DNA of 64,000 nucleotides from Ananas comosus (taxonomy: Eukaryota > Streptophyta > Magnoliopsida > Poales > Bromeliaceae): NCBI RefSeq assembly GCF_001540865.1, contig NW_017891402.1:122501-186500 (forward strand), given 5' to 3'. The notes beneath the pieces were generated by a model. It saw only the letters and a list, made by a program, of their open reading frames with translations, ran no database searches and was not told the DNA's origin. Shown piece by piece: positions 46,990 to 57,936 of this stretch. A program made the translations under genes and the position numbers. How positions within the stretch are numbered: position 1 is the stretch's first letter; every line of letters starts with the position of its first letter.

Positions 46990-47660
46990 ACGTAATATCT
47001 CGTCAGCCTATGGAAGAGAGCAGTTGTTCAAGCCCTGGCTTTCCAACCGCGCCAGATGCGCGTGCTCGGGCTTTGATTCGCTTTTCAGAGAATGGAAGAC
47101 ATGGAAGTGCATAACATACCAGGCGTCAAAGTAATGACCAGGGTAGGGGGTCGAGTGTGAATGAATTTTGTAAACCTTCTTTGTATGCTTCGCAAACCCG
47201 CTACACAGCGTGGCAATCATTGCAGGGCATAAGGCCACCCCTGTCTTTGTAGCCATCCGCGCAACAATGTGGAATAACCCTGCTGGGTCAATGTAGTCAC
47301 CTTTGTTGCATGGAACGACACATCGGCGTAGCCAAAGTACGAAGAAAGCGGCCCACAAGGAGTTAGCACATGCATCGGACGCTGATCTATGAAGAGAGGG
47401 AGTTGGACAGGCTTGTTATCCAAAGCTTCGCAAGGAGAGGACTCAAGTTCTAGCTTGTACTTGGTAGCCAGAGGAATGTTCCTTCAGTGGAAGGATACCT
47501 GAACTGGACTTGAACTTCACTCCTTTTCCCCTTGTTGGTCTCATGAAGGCCAAAGAAATGGAGCATCCAGTGCTTAACGCCAACACGGTTGTCCTTATCA
47601 TACAACAAAGGAATGATCTGGAAGTAAAGGAATAACTCGGCCATCACATGATAGAAAGTA
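46990..47660 (-). pseudogene. Unassigned nuclear-like coding fragment (possible plant mobile domain)
   Basis: Minus-strand frames in succession read MMAELFLYFQIIPLLYDKDN, then GVKHWMLHFFGLHETNKGKR and VQVQFRYPSTEGTFLW. In another frame come GPLSSYFGYADVSFHATKVT and IDPAGLFHIVARMATKTGVA. This has the aromatic-rich, helical look of transposon-associated plant proteins, and it lies upstream (on the same strand) of the coiled-coil fragment at 44.1-44.8 kb. The plant-mobile-domain label is a guess; several frameshifts are evident. Confidence 0.35.
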
Positions 47661-48885
47661 GGGTTTGACCTCCCCTAACTCGAGACCTTGACTCTTCGGG
47701 GCTTGCCAATCATGATTGTTTGACGAAAAAAGCTCTGATCCCAGTTTGGGACTTCCTCTTCATGTCACGAGAGGCATGATCGACTTTGAACTTGAATATG
47801 TATGAGAGAAAGAAGAATTGTGATCTTCACTACTGGGGAACAAGAGTCCCCTACCCCACGGAGGATCATAGATCTCAATAAGCGGATCATGAGTCAGTAC
47901 GTCAACAATCAGAAAAACCTCCATCTGGCACATTTCCCAATCTAAGGATTGTTTGTCAGGTCTTTCCAATGCCGGGGAAAGGATCAGCAGCAAACCACCT
48001 TTTTTTACAAATGATTGTGATTGTGGAGTTGAGGCAGGGGACGGTGCGTCACGACTCGGCGATTCTACCCTACCTTTTTCCCAGGATTGGACGCCTATTG
48101 ACGAAGCTCAGGATTGGATTGTCGCCCTACTGCTTGAGGAGAACAACAATCCACTGACTTTTTTGAAAGTACCTCTCTCATTGCACCAAAAGAGTCTGTC
48201 TTTGACGATAGGGCTTGAGGTCGATCGGTCCACCACTAAGGATCTATGGTAGGTCAAAGAGCGCAGAGAAGATTGCCCACCAAAAGTCCTTGTACGCGCT
48301 ATAAGATATAGGCTTTCAATGAAAGATCGTAGGATCAGCTGACAAAACAGAAAGGGATTCATACTCGCCTGGTTCATGTCTATGGAAGAGGGATCTCAGA
48401 TTGCGCTTGACCGCAGACTCGTAGCATGGGTTAAAATTCTTCATCTTAGGTAATGAAGGTGGACAGCTCGTCGTCTTCGAAAAAGGGATGATTCTTGCCA
48501 AACTCTGTCATGCCCGTCCTCATGTTCGTTTCAAAACAAAAAATATCCCCTTCCGTTTTTCCGTCTTCTTCTCTGCCGAAAGGAAAGACAAAGGCGAGGG
48601 AGTCCTCGGATGGGGAAACCCACGATTGAGAGGTCAGATCACACCATCCTTATTGATCCAACTCGGATTGGTATGCACACAAAGAGAGACCAATCCACAT
48701 GTGTTTCAGTTTGAGAGCCGGGTCGAAGCCTCCGACCAAGACCCATGAGACCTTGTCGTGGATGGAGTTGCCCGAGTTTATGACTTACTGTTGTTTATGG
48801 CTCCGTTGCTGGACAGTCAGCGGGAATTCCGGGCTGTCCTTGACAAGTGATCAATCCAAAGAGCGGAGGTCGATGGAAGAAAAGA
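47661..48885. other. Spacer, no recognised gene
   Basis: Overlapping open frames on both strands (47953-48252 plus, 48108-48377 minus, 48488-48748 plus) carry no motif I can assign. Given the flanking transposon debris, this may be nuclear-derived too. Confidence 0.35.
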
Positions 48886-49860
48886 CCTTTCAATACTACA
48901 GCTGATCAAACAAATCAACGATCCTGGGTAGTGGATACTTGTTTTGAATCGTGACTTGATTCAACTTCCGGTAATCAATGCACAAGCGCATTGATCTGTC
49001 CTTTTTCCTTAAACATAGCACAGGCGCACCCCAGCTGGAGCGAATGAAGCCTTTTTCCATCTTGTAACTGCTTCTTCAATTCTGCTAGCGGAGCTATGGC
49101 CATACGATTAGGAGCCTTAGATATTGGAGCAGTTCTTGGCATCAAATCAATCACAAAGTCTACCTCAAAAGTTGGTGGTAGTCTAGGTAGGTAATCAGGA
49201 AAAACATCAGGGAACTCCCGAATCATGTCGATATCTTCCACCTTCCTGGATGCCTCTGCATCAGGAGTGACCACCACAGACGAAAGATAACCTTAACAAC
49301 CCTTTCCTAGCATCTTGACAGCCTTAAACGCAGAGACCAAAACTCTGCCAAATAGATGTCTCGGGCACTGAAAATAGAATTCCTCCTTCTCTGGAGCACA
49401 GAAAATTTTCCTTTTCCTATGGCAATCAAGCAGAGCATAGTCTTTGTCTAGCCAATCCATCCCTAATAAGATCACATCAAAGTCATGCATGTCTAATAAA
49501 TATGGACTAGCTGGCATCCATCTCCCTTGGATGGTAATGTCTACTGTAAGCATACAGCGACTCGCGCAAACTGTATCACCAATGGGAGTACTAATGGATA
49601 TCGGGTACGTGTCAGTTATATGGTAACTCCTATTCAAAATTTCAGCAAATTTTACTGAAAAGAATCTGTGGCACCAGGGTCAAATAGTATTCGCGCATCA
49701 TAACCACAGACAGAAATCGTACCTTCAGCCACAGTGTTAGTGGCCTGAGCATCCTTTGAGGTAAAAAAAAAACTACTAACTAATAACTTGAACAGGAAAG
49801 TGGAACTAACAGCTTGAACTATATCTGGAATCTTGAGCAACGTGCGAGCAAAAGAGATGG
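48886..49860 (-). mobile_element. Ty3/gypsy retrotransposon fragment: protease and start of reverse transcriptase
   Basis: On the minus strand: ISVCGYDARILFDPGATDSF (retropepsin with DPGA in place of the usual D-S/T-G-A, near 49690), FDVILLGMDWLDKDYALLDC (near 49470), then the RT entry IREFPDVFPDYLPRLPPTFE, FVIDLMPRTAPISKAPNRMA and LKKQLQDG (49240-49050). A frame-broken continuation matches the RT finger region to about 48890 (ALITGS for the usual LCIDYR, then YPGSLICL). Order and wording fit a chromovirus-type plant gypsy element. RT palm, RNase H and integrase are missing. Nuclear-derived and inert. Confidence 0.88.
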
Positions 49861-51645
49861 ATTTCCCAGTACTTGTTTCAGTCCCAGCAACGAATCCAGG
49901 TGCTTCGGTTTCAGTGAAAAGCCAACCTTGCTATATAGAGCTAAAAACTGCTTAAACAAATGTTTGAGCGAATTTCCTTACAACAAGAGAACTGTTGCTT
50001 GAGTAAGGGCCTCCGTTGTCAACCTTATTTTTTTAGTAAGTGTAGCTATAATAACTAGAAAAAGAGCTCTTACCTTCCGAGCTTAACTAAGTAGCTCTAC
50101 TACTAGGCGTACCTTACGAGCGTCCGTTTGCTAGGAGGAAAACATCACATTTCTAAAGTAGAAAAGCCTACGTGGTGAAGAGGAAGTTGCCTGCATGTGT
50201 TGCTAGCTGCCTGTATGGCTTGGATTAACATAAAGTTTGGCGGCCTGAAAGCCCAAGTTCAAAGACTCTTTTTCCCAGGACTTGAACGAAAACGACTACC
50301 CATTTTGGAAGGGGCAATGCCGTATTGATGATGTGCAAGCACCTAGTTGATTGCACCCCGATCTGATGCTGAAAGTCAAAGCCGAAATGGAAAAGCTGCA
50401 CAGGATAGGGAGAGGTTCAGGATGGGGATCCACTCGATTATGGAATGGAGTGGAGTTTGATCGCTAAATCAGTGGTGCCGCCTAGTATATCTAAATGTTT
50501 TGCTAAAGTTTTGTCAGGCTGAAAGTGGAGTTTCAAGTCGAGACAAGAAGCGCTGTCTCAGAAGCTAGCCCGAGCTACATCCTTTGATATGCGAGTGCGC
50601 AGGTCCGGTCGAAGAAAAAAGAGATTGGTTTTTCGGTGGCTGCAGTAGCCTTAAAAATCTGCACAGCTTTCCTCATACTGCAAACATTCAGGCAGGGAGA
50701 GTGGCGGGTGACGGTTAAAAGCTAGAGTTGAGGGAAAGGCTCCGGCATAGTCAGAGGCAAGAGCTCCTCAGTAAAAAATCACGGGTGAGCAATAAGCACA
50801 CAGCACTACTGAATCCCCCTTTTGGCTCGTTTCTTAGTAGTTTATGCATATATGACTTGAAAGGCAAAGCTAGACCATGCATGCATGATTTTTAGGGTCA
50901 AGAAAAAGCGCCGACTATACACTAATCGCCCTATACTCGCTACTGATACACCTGCTGCGCATTTCGCTACTGAGACCCCGCCAACCTAGTTGGGTCTCGC
51001 TCCAACTTCTTAGGTTTCGAGACTTTCTCGCCTCGCGTATAGACGTTATGCGCTTTCCCGCTCGACTCGCACATCTCGGTTTACGCTACTATCTCCTATT
51101 TCACCGGCTCGAACTACTCCTTTTTTCTTCCCTGCGCCCCTCCTTACTTAATAAGTCGTTTACTGATTTCATGGTACACAAAGAAGCTGATCCACCTGCA
51201 TAACAAAAGCAGTAGCTATAGCAAAGGCTAAGTTGTTTACAGAGATCAAGACCCTGCAAGCTACGTCGCATAAAGAGCGTGCTGCGAGAATTGAATAACT
51301 ACTGCTGTGAGAATGAGAATTGACTAAGCCAACCGAACTCGGTTCTTTTGTGTTTGGATTTCTACAGGTTCGATAGTCTCGTTTCGGTATTAGATTACCC
51401 ACCGGCGTACTAAGAAGAACCTTTAGGCGGTGGTTCAACCTTAACTGAAGAACGTCTTCCACCTCGAAGAATAAATCTGCTTCCTTTGCTCGAACGGGAA
51501 CAGAAGGTGGTGGCCTGCCTTTCGCTTAATGACCGGAGTTGGGTCCCTCCAGCCTTCCTGATTCATTCATGAATTCATACACATAGACTCAAATACCCCT
51601 AAAAATCAATTTAGAATAAGAGAATCCTATCGACTTTCTCCGTGA
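49861..51645. other. Spacer, no recognised gene
   Basis: A 97-codon minus-strand frame at 51169-51462 is the longest and is unassigned. The rest has frequent stops in all frames. No RNA gene was seen. Confidence 0.4.
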
Positions 51646-51890
51646 CCAAAATAGAATGAAAAGTTACATATCTCTTTTCACTATATTTCTGATGCGGATC
51701 AGCTGGCCTTTCTTTAATATGAAGGATGAAGGACCTCTTCAGTCTTTTCTTGGAATAGAAGTTGTTCGGTTATGTTCTAAAACTGTGCGTTTATGTTCTC
51801 GATCTCATATCTCGCACTGGTCTTATCTCTGCTCGACATGCATAGACTCCTCTTGAGCTTCATGTGAAGTACGATGCTACTTTTGGGTAA
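51646..51890 (+). mobile_element. Copia reverse transcriptase shard
   Basis: The plus strand reads FNMKDEGPLQSFLGIEVVR (51713-51769). After a break it reads TPLELHVKYDATFG (51847-51888). These are consecutive landmarks of the RT thumb to connection region of Ty1/copia pol (normally FxMKDLG..YFLGIEV and, some 30 residues later, TPLE). The intervening codons are altered and include the repeated VRLCSKT/VRLCSRS. It is too small to place in a lineage. Confidence 0.8.
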
Positions 51891-52331
51891 GGGATGAGGG
51901 CACTTTTTCTTCTTCTATTAAATTGTAGAACAACCCCTGGGATAAGTTCTCAATCATTCTAGAATAGATATGTGAGCTGGCAGTTTGCTGAGATGTCCAA
52001 GTAAATCATACTCTCAATTTGTCGGCTTGATCCGTGGTCGGCTCTTCTTTCTTCTAGGTTAAAAAAGTGTGAATTCATTTTCCATAAGTAGTAGTATAAG
52101 TCCCGGGAGAATATTCCTTTCTAAGTTCCACTCATAGTCTAATTCTTCCTGCCTTTGTCTATGTATATAGCTAGTCTTTCTTTTGCTTTTTGTTGAAAAG
52201 GAAGTTTGCTTGTTGGGAGTCCCTTTTCTTTATTTTTCTAGTAAGCTATAGGTATTTCTTCTTTTTCGGATCGTCTTCTTCTCTTCAGTCTCGTCTGGAC
52301 TAGACTTGAATGATAAATCTCTTTGAGTTAG
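51891..52331. other. Spacer, no recognised gene
   Basis: AT-rich with T-rich tracts and no reading frame of interest. Confidence 0.4.
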
Positions 52332-52505
52332 AATCGAAATGGAACAACGGAACGAAGATATCTACGTAAAGCGAAAGCCATTTGGGAAACTCATATTCAA
52401 GAACAGCAATCACTTCCATTCATCTTACTGAGATTGGTAGAGCAAGAAGCGGAACTAAAAGAAACAATTCGAATGGATTCCAATCAAGATACGCTCATTG
52501 GATGA
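52332..52505 (+). other. Unassigned 57-codon open frame, protein-like
   Basis: Opened by a TAG at 52329-52331 and closed by TGA at 52503-52505, without an ATG. The translation RRYLRKAKAIWETHIQEQQS continues LPFILLRLVEQEAELKETIR and ends MDSNQDTLIG. The helical, charged pattern is unlike random spacer frames nearby. It may be an exon or gene fragment from plastid or nucleus, but I cannot name it. There is no recognised neighbour to help. Confidence 0.3.
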
Positions 52506-52775
52506 TATCTATGCTAGAAACTTTCCCATCGATCGACCCACCTCTTTAGGTTGGAATAGAGCCTTTTGACCTAGTCAAAGTTTCATTCGATAAAAAGATA
52601 CTGACTTATAGACTGATAGATAAGAATAATAATACATAATACTAATAAGAAACTCAGAATCTCTTCTTCTTTTTCTTTCTAATGAATTGAAAAGACAGAT
52701 TCCATTCAATAATGAATAAGATTGAACAAGAAAGAATACAGAATACTCAATAAAAAATAGAAGAAGAATCCTATT
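52506..52775. other. AT-rich spacer
   Basis: Low-complexity AT-rich DNA with many taataat/gaataa words. Nothing else is seen. Confidence 0.4.
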
Positions 52776-53499
52776 TTGCTGATTATCAGTACTACAAGTC
52801 CTCAGAAGAATCAGGTAAGCAAGACAACGTACAAGCCAGCCCTAACAATCCTGGGGAATCCAGTAGCCAAAAAGATCGAGTTCCATTTTTTATTCGCCAC
52901 CGAAAGGAGAACATTACAAGTCTCAAGCCTCACAGTCATCTTCTCAGCCGCAGAAAGCTAATCCCCAATCGGGCATAAAGAATGAATCAACGCCAGCAGG
53001 TCATTCGTCTCCCTCACCAAAGCTTGTATTGAGACCAATAGTGACCGCGAAGGACGTTAAGAAACAGCCGGGGATAACTATACGACCCGCTCCTACAGGC
53101 CAAGAGACTAAGGCCTCTTATAAGGCACCCCAGACTTCCTCGTCTGGGGGCAAATCCAACGCACCTACGTTGGTCTTTTGGTCAAGCCAATCTGAGAAAG
53201 GGCAAACAAAGAAGCCAAACGATAAGAACGATGCGGCTATGGCACAGCAAGTCAAGAAATCCCAGGCTCTTTTAGTTTAGTTGATTTTCAATTGGCCTCT
53301 GAGGACAAAATATCATTATGGAAGAACCAAGTGGGTTTTACGGGATAATAAATTGACTCATTTTAAGACTGCTGGTAGAGTCTATGGAGACCCTCCAATC
53401 GGAACCCTCCCGCGGAATGGGGTCACGCCAGAGGATTTGGAAATATACAGCCCAAAATGTCGAAGGATGATAGATTACTGGGGCTTTTTTTTACCCTGA
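52776..53499 (+). other. Low-complexity Ser/Pro/Lys/Gln frames, possibly gag-derived
   Basis: Successive plus-strand frames read NPGESSSQKDRVPFFIRHR, STPAGHSSPSPKLVLRPIVT, KDVKKQPGITIRPAPTGQET and KAPQTSSSGGKSNAPTLVFW, then a Lys/Asn/Gln-rich tail ending ALLV. A further frame begins MIFNWPLRTKYHYGRTKWVL. The composition is that of disordered linkers in retrotransposon or nuclear proteins. There is no catalytic motif, so the transposon origin is only a possibility. Confidence 0.35.
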
Positions 53500-54735
53500 T
53501 AATCCACCAGCCTCGGTCTATGGACAAAAAGTAGAGCTTGGGATTTTTCAACATGATTAGAATGTTTTGGACTCTCCTTCGCTTCGAATCAGAAAGAGAG
53601 TCAGAAAAAGGATAGAAAAAGAATAGAAGAAGATAACAGAGACTGAAAGCAAGCAGGTATAGATTATAAACATTCACGATAGCTTGATCCCTTCTCTTTC
53701 TTTGTCGAACAACTTTAAGTGTTTAAGGGGCTGATCGCACGCTTCGATATGGGCTACTACTCACTTGCTTGGCTTGGATTCGTTCATCAGAATTAGGCTG
53801 TACAAGGATAGCACTTGGCATCGGATCGGCTAAGTACCTTGATTCGCGTAGGTCTTGCCTTGGTCTGTTCAGGTTCGAAAGAGGTGGGGAAGTCAAGTAA
53901 AAGAAGAAGGGCGGTTACGAATGTAGGGCGGTGGTAAGGTAAGGGCATCTAATTGATTTATCGATAGAATAGATCAACGGAAAGATCACTCGGATGGATT
54001 ACCAATAACTGAACAGAACAAGAGAGCACTAAAGTGAGTGCCTTAAGAAGCTAAATAAAGCTAAGGATAAGGAGATAGCTGTCGGCTCATTCTTGAGTAC
54101 GGAAGTGGGCATAAAATTTCTTATAGAAGCCCGGATATCAAGCTCAAGCTCTTTTCCTTTTGCCACGGGAATGGAATCAAACTCACCTAGCCGACCCTGT
54201 CAGGTAAGATAACTCGATAACCAAGACTGAGGAAGAGAGCTGCTGACTCTTCTATGTTTGTTTGCTAATGAGATGTCGATCGACTAAAGGAAGAATTGGT
54301 GCTTGACAAAGAATTAGCCCGGACCAGAGAAAGCCAAAAGGCTAGATTGAACTCTTTCGAGATCGAATCATAGCTTCTTTTTTCGTACCCAGGCACGGGA
54401 ATCCACTTGCCAACTTATCCGAGTTTGAATTGGGGAACGAACGATCTAAGTAAGGAGGTAGCTCCAGGAAGGTAGTTCTTTGACCCAGTAAAGCTCACTT
54501 CACTTGACAAAAAAAAAAAAAACCGCAAAAAAGACATCTTGTATGAGAGTAAATGCAAAACAAAATGAAATTGAATCCAATCCTAAAAAAACGGATTGAT
54601 TAAGGCGATGATCTTGTTTGTGACCCTTGTCGAATATTTTTTACACTGGTGGTAGGAAGACGGCACGACTTTTTCGTGTGGATCCAAGGCCTTCCCAGTC
54701 ACATATGGTACCGATGGCCTGAAGTCCACGACCTC
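53500..54735. other. Spacer, no recognised gene
   Basis: All frames are broken by stops. A 13-A tract lies near 54510-54522. Nothing assignable. Confidence 0.4.
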
Positions 54736-54739
54736 TAAT

Positions 54740-55359
54740 TTATGAGTTCCAAGCAGCCCTCATACAGCAACCTCGAGCTTTATATAGCCGATGCTTTTCT
54801 GCGTCATGTTTCCGACTCCATGAATAAAATAATAAAAGTGGTAAAAGTTCGTCTCTTGACAGGCCAAAAGAATCAAGAAAAAAAGAGTGGAATGATGTTT
54901 GATGGATGACACGAAGGCTGACGGGAAGTTTTTGTGCCTTCACCGTGATATACAGCGGCCTGTTGTGGTTCATCTCACCATAATATACATCGCAATTCGT
55001 GAATGTGAGAAGTCCTTATGGCATGTCAGAGCTATTTCTATCCCATAGCCACGTCGTCGCTGTACTGTCTCATAGTTAAAAGTATAGAAAACCTTGTGGT
55101 CATAGTAACGGCCCATGATTACCCGTGGCCGATCAGGATCGAAATCATTTGCTTTCGTCCTCAACTCCTTTGTCTTTATTGGCCAGCTTCTGTATACCCT
55201 TCCAACTTCCATCTCAGTCCGGTAAGCATAGAACGCTTCAGCCTCCCCGCAGGCTAACGCATGTTCCAACGTGGCAATAACAATTTGAAATAGGTAAAAA
55301 ACAAACCTATTCCATAGATATTGGGGCTGGAATCTTCCTGAGTTGAAACGCGACATCAT
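54740..55359 (-). other. Two adjacent unassigned minus-strand frames (129 and 77 codons)
   Basis: 55359-54970 reads MMSRFNSGRFQPQYLWNRFV, then ALACGEAEAFYAYRTEMEVG, KANDFDPDRPRVIMGRYYDH and FYTFNYETVQRRRGYGIEIA. The stop is followed at once, in the adjoining frame, by 54973-54740 (MNHNRPLYITVKAQKLPVSL). The first frame is long for this spacer and aromatic/charged in a protein-like way; the second begins where it ends. Gene from a linear plasmid, a decayed nuclear exon or a viral sequence are all conceivable; I recognise no motif. Confidence 0.35.
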
Positions 55360-55910
55360 AGATAGCCTTTTTTTTTGAGGTCGTTGTCGCCGTTGAACAT
55401 TCTTTTGCGGCGTTGTGGTGGCAGTAGGTCTTGAGGTCCAGGTGGTACCACCAAAAAACCTTTCTCTTATTTAACGGGCAATGTCTGCCGTTGCTTTCTT
55501 GTTTTTAACGTTGCTACCTCAAAGAGCTTCATATCAGTAGTGCGTTACCTGGCAGCTGTCTCTATCGGGTAGTCAGTCTCTTGGTCATTCGCCGGTACCT
55601 AATTCCCCTGGGCCGATCCTCGTCTAGCGGCGGGAACCGGCTGGTATGGATCAATAGCTTGCCCTGTCTTGATGGGCGTATTCCATTCTACATCCAGTCC
55701 CCGATCCTAAAGCAGTCCGTCTGTGCCATCATCCCACCCGGATCTCCATCTATTCGCGTACTGCCATATCAAGCATCCGTTTGGGCTTGATATAAAGCGG
55801 GATAGGAAGTGCCTCCTGGTCTCGACTATTCAAAGTTCTGTCCATTGAACCCCATCGAAGAGTGTCATACTTTGCGTGATGTCATCTATGACATGAATGA
55901 TGAAAATCGT
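55360..55910. other. Spacer, no recognised gene
   Basis: No open frame of note on either strand except 55581-55790, which is unassigned. Confidence 0.4.
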
Positions 55911-55915
55911 ATCAA

Positions 55916-57056
55916 TTGGAACGAAGTTCAGGCATACCTGAAAGCCGCCAATGTCACCGAAACTACTATACTAAAGTAGGGATCTATACTAATCCAATGC
56001 CACAACATCAAGGGGGACAAGTCACCACTCTGGGACCTACACCGGTACAAACTAATCCAGGACCTGAAGCCAGCGCTAACATCATCCGAGCTTGCACCTC
56101 GAAGAGAGATGCTTGTGAGACCCATAGAGAAAGAGGTTATGATAATTCTTTACTATTAAGTCACTTTCTTTGTCCCCAGGAATCGAAGTTCCAAAAGCAG
56201 ACGAAATCACTATTGAACCGGACCTCCTCGCTGCCGCTCAATTCATTACCAGGAAGAGGCAAGTTTGGGTTGAAAAGGTGTTGAAGGAAGAATGTATCCG
56301 AACGAATGCATCGGCAGATGAAAATGACCCCTTTATTTGAAATCCCTTCGTCACCTACTAGTGAGCCAGAAAGCGTTTGGACGCCTCTCCTTCCTCTTCT
56401 CCCATTTGACGACCGTATCTCTGTTCGGATGATTCTCTGGAACCCGCCGACTTCTATACTAAAGAATGGGTTGGAAAAAAGCAGAATCAAAGGATTTCAC
56501 GGGCAGAAAGGCGAAGGTAAGTTCGGAAAAGCTGATTGACGGGACTATCAACCCCTTGACCTCGGCACCTTCCTGACCCCCCCATTGACTCCTATTTGGA
56601 AGAGGAAAGCTCCCAGGTTCCGCATCAACAAGAAGTGCATAACCAGATTGGAAGCACTTCGTTCGCGCAATGGGCCTGATCACCCAGCCATGATGCATGA
56701 CAGAAGAGAGCGAGCACAAAATGGAGTTTCCCTCTTGGGTGAGGCTCACGTCCGGAAAAAATCTTTTTCCATACTTTCTCCCCTATGTTGAACTTTCTCT
56801 CGATTACCTTTTTTTGAATGCACGGGAAATTTCTTGTAGACCTGGACATGTTCCATGGCGTTCAGTCTCTTCTCATCTAATGGTTCACATTGTGTCTGTC
56901 TGTAAGGCTCTCTCTCTCATCCACATCCAAATCTTTGTCAAGCTGGACCCTGATGAGGGATGGGAATGGCTGAATCTGTCTGCCCGACGAATAAGATGTT
57001 GTAAGCTACGGGCCATCAAATCTCCGACGAAGCAACTGTCCTTAAAGCCCCTTTGA
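55916..57056 (+). other. Run of unassigned plus-strand frames, possibly one decayed gene
   Basis: Consecutive frames (55916-56284, 56306-56539, 56585-56791, 56697-57056) have protein-like stretches such as LTSSELAPRREMLVRPIEKE, and LIDGTINPLTSAPS next to LEEESS-type acidic text in the neighbouring frame. They could be pieces of a frame-shifted nuclear or transposon gene. No conserved domain is identifiable, so no function is offered. Confidence 0.3.
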
Positions 57057-57904
57057 AGCAAATGCCTTAGAGAAGCTACAGGACATAGAAGCAGGCCAAC
57101 TTTTGGATTTCATCTTTTTTATAGTATGGGCAGATGAAATTGTATAATCCCAGTGATTTGGAAGCGGGAAAGAGTTTGAAAGCAACTCCGAAGCCCGATC
57201 TTTAAGTAATAAAAAGCCATAAAATCAATCGCAAGGCAGGCTCCTTGAAAACATTCCAAGGTCCGATTTCAGGTCATCAATCAAGTAAAGAAGGGGATGC
57301 TTGCTCTCTGTCATGCACGAATAAGGAAGGGCTTTAGCGGCTTGATATTTAGGGGGCTCGGACTGTAAAGAGAGAGGAGAGACGAAGTGACTCGACTGAA
57401 CAGGAGCGGAGAGGAAACGCTCGACCGCAAAGAAATTGTTGAGCAAGAAGTACCTTTCTCTACGGATCTTAAAGAGAGACGCCACTAAAAAGCTTTAGCA
57501 GCGCAGGATAGCTTAACTTTTTGAAGTAGGGAACGAGTGGAATACTGTAATAGAGTCAAATAAAAAAAGAGTGTGAAGAGTTATCTAAATTTCCGGTACC
57601 CCATAGTATGTATGCCTCGTAAGCCTTAACCCCTTAGATCACTTTTCATTTTCAGGGTCGATGCTTTCTCTTCGAAGCAAAAATAGGGATTAGCTCGAAA
57701 CGAAACCTTGCAACCAGTAAAGCGGGAAAGTCTCGTATTGGTTCGATAGTCACTGATTCTCTGATCTTATTGAAATAGATTCCACCACTTCATCTACTGT
57801 TTTCAAGAAGCAATCGCCATCACCAGTTTCAGTTGAACCCGGCGACCTCTTCCTCCTTCAGTATGGAAGACGGAATAAAAAACCAGTCAACAAAAGGGAA
57901 GAAA

Positions 57905-57936
57905 AGGCAATAAGGAGGTATAGCTCCTTATTGCCT
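57905..57936. repeat. Perfect hairpin, 13-bp stem and 6-nt loop
   Basis: aggcaataaggag (57905-57917) and ctccttattgcct (57924-57936) are exact inverted repeats around gtatag. It lies in spacer with no gene nearby, so a role as a transcript 3' end or processing element is only possible, not shown. Confidence 0.7.
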
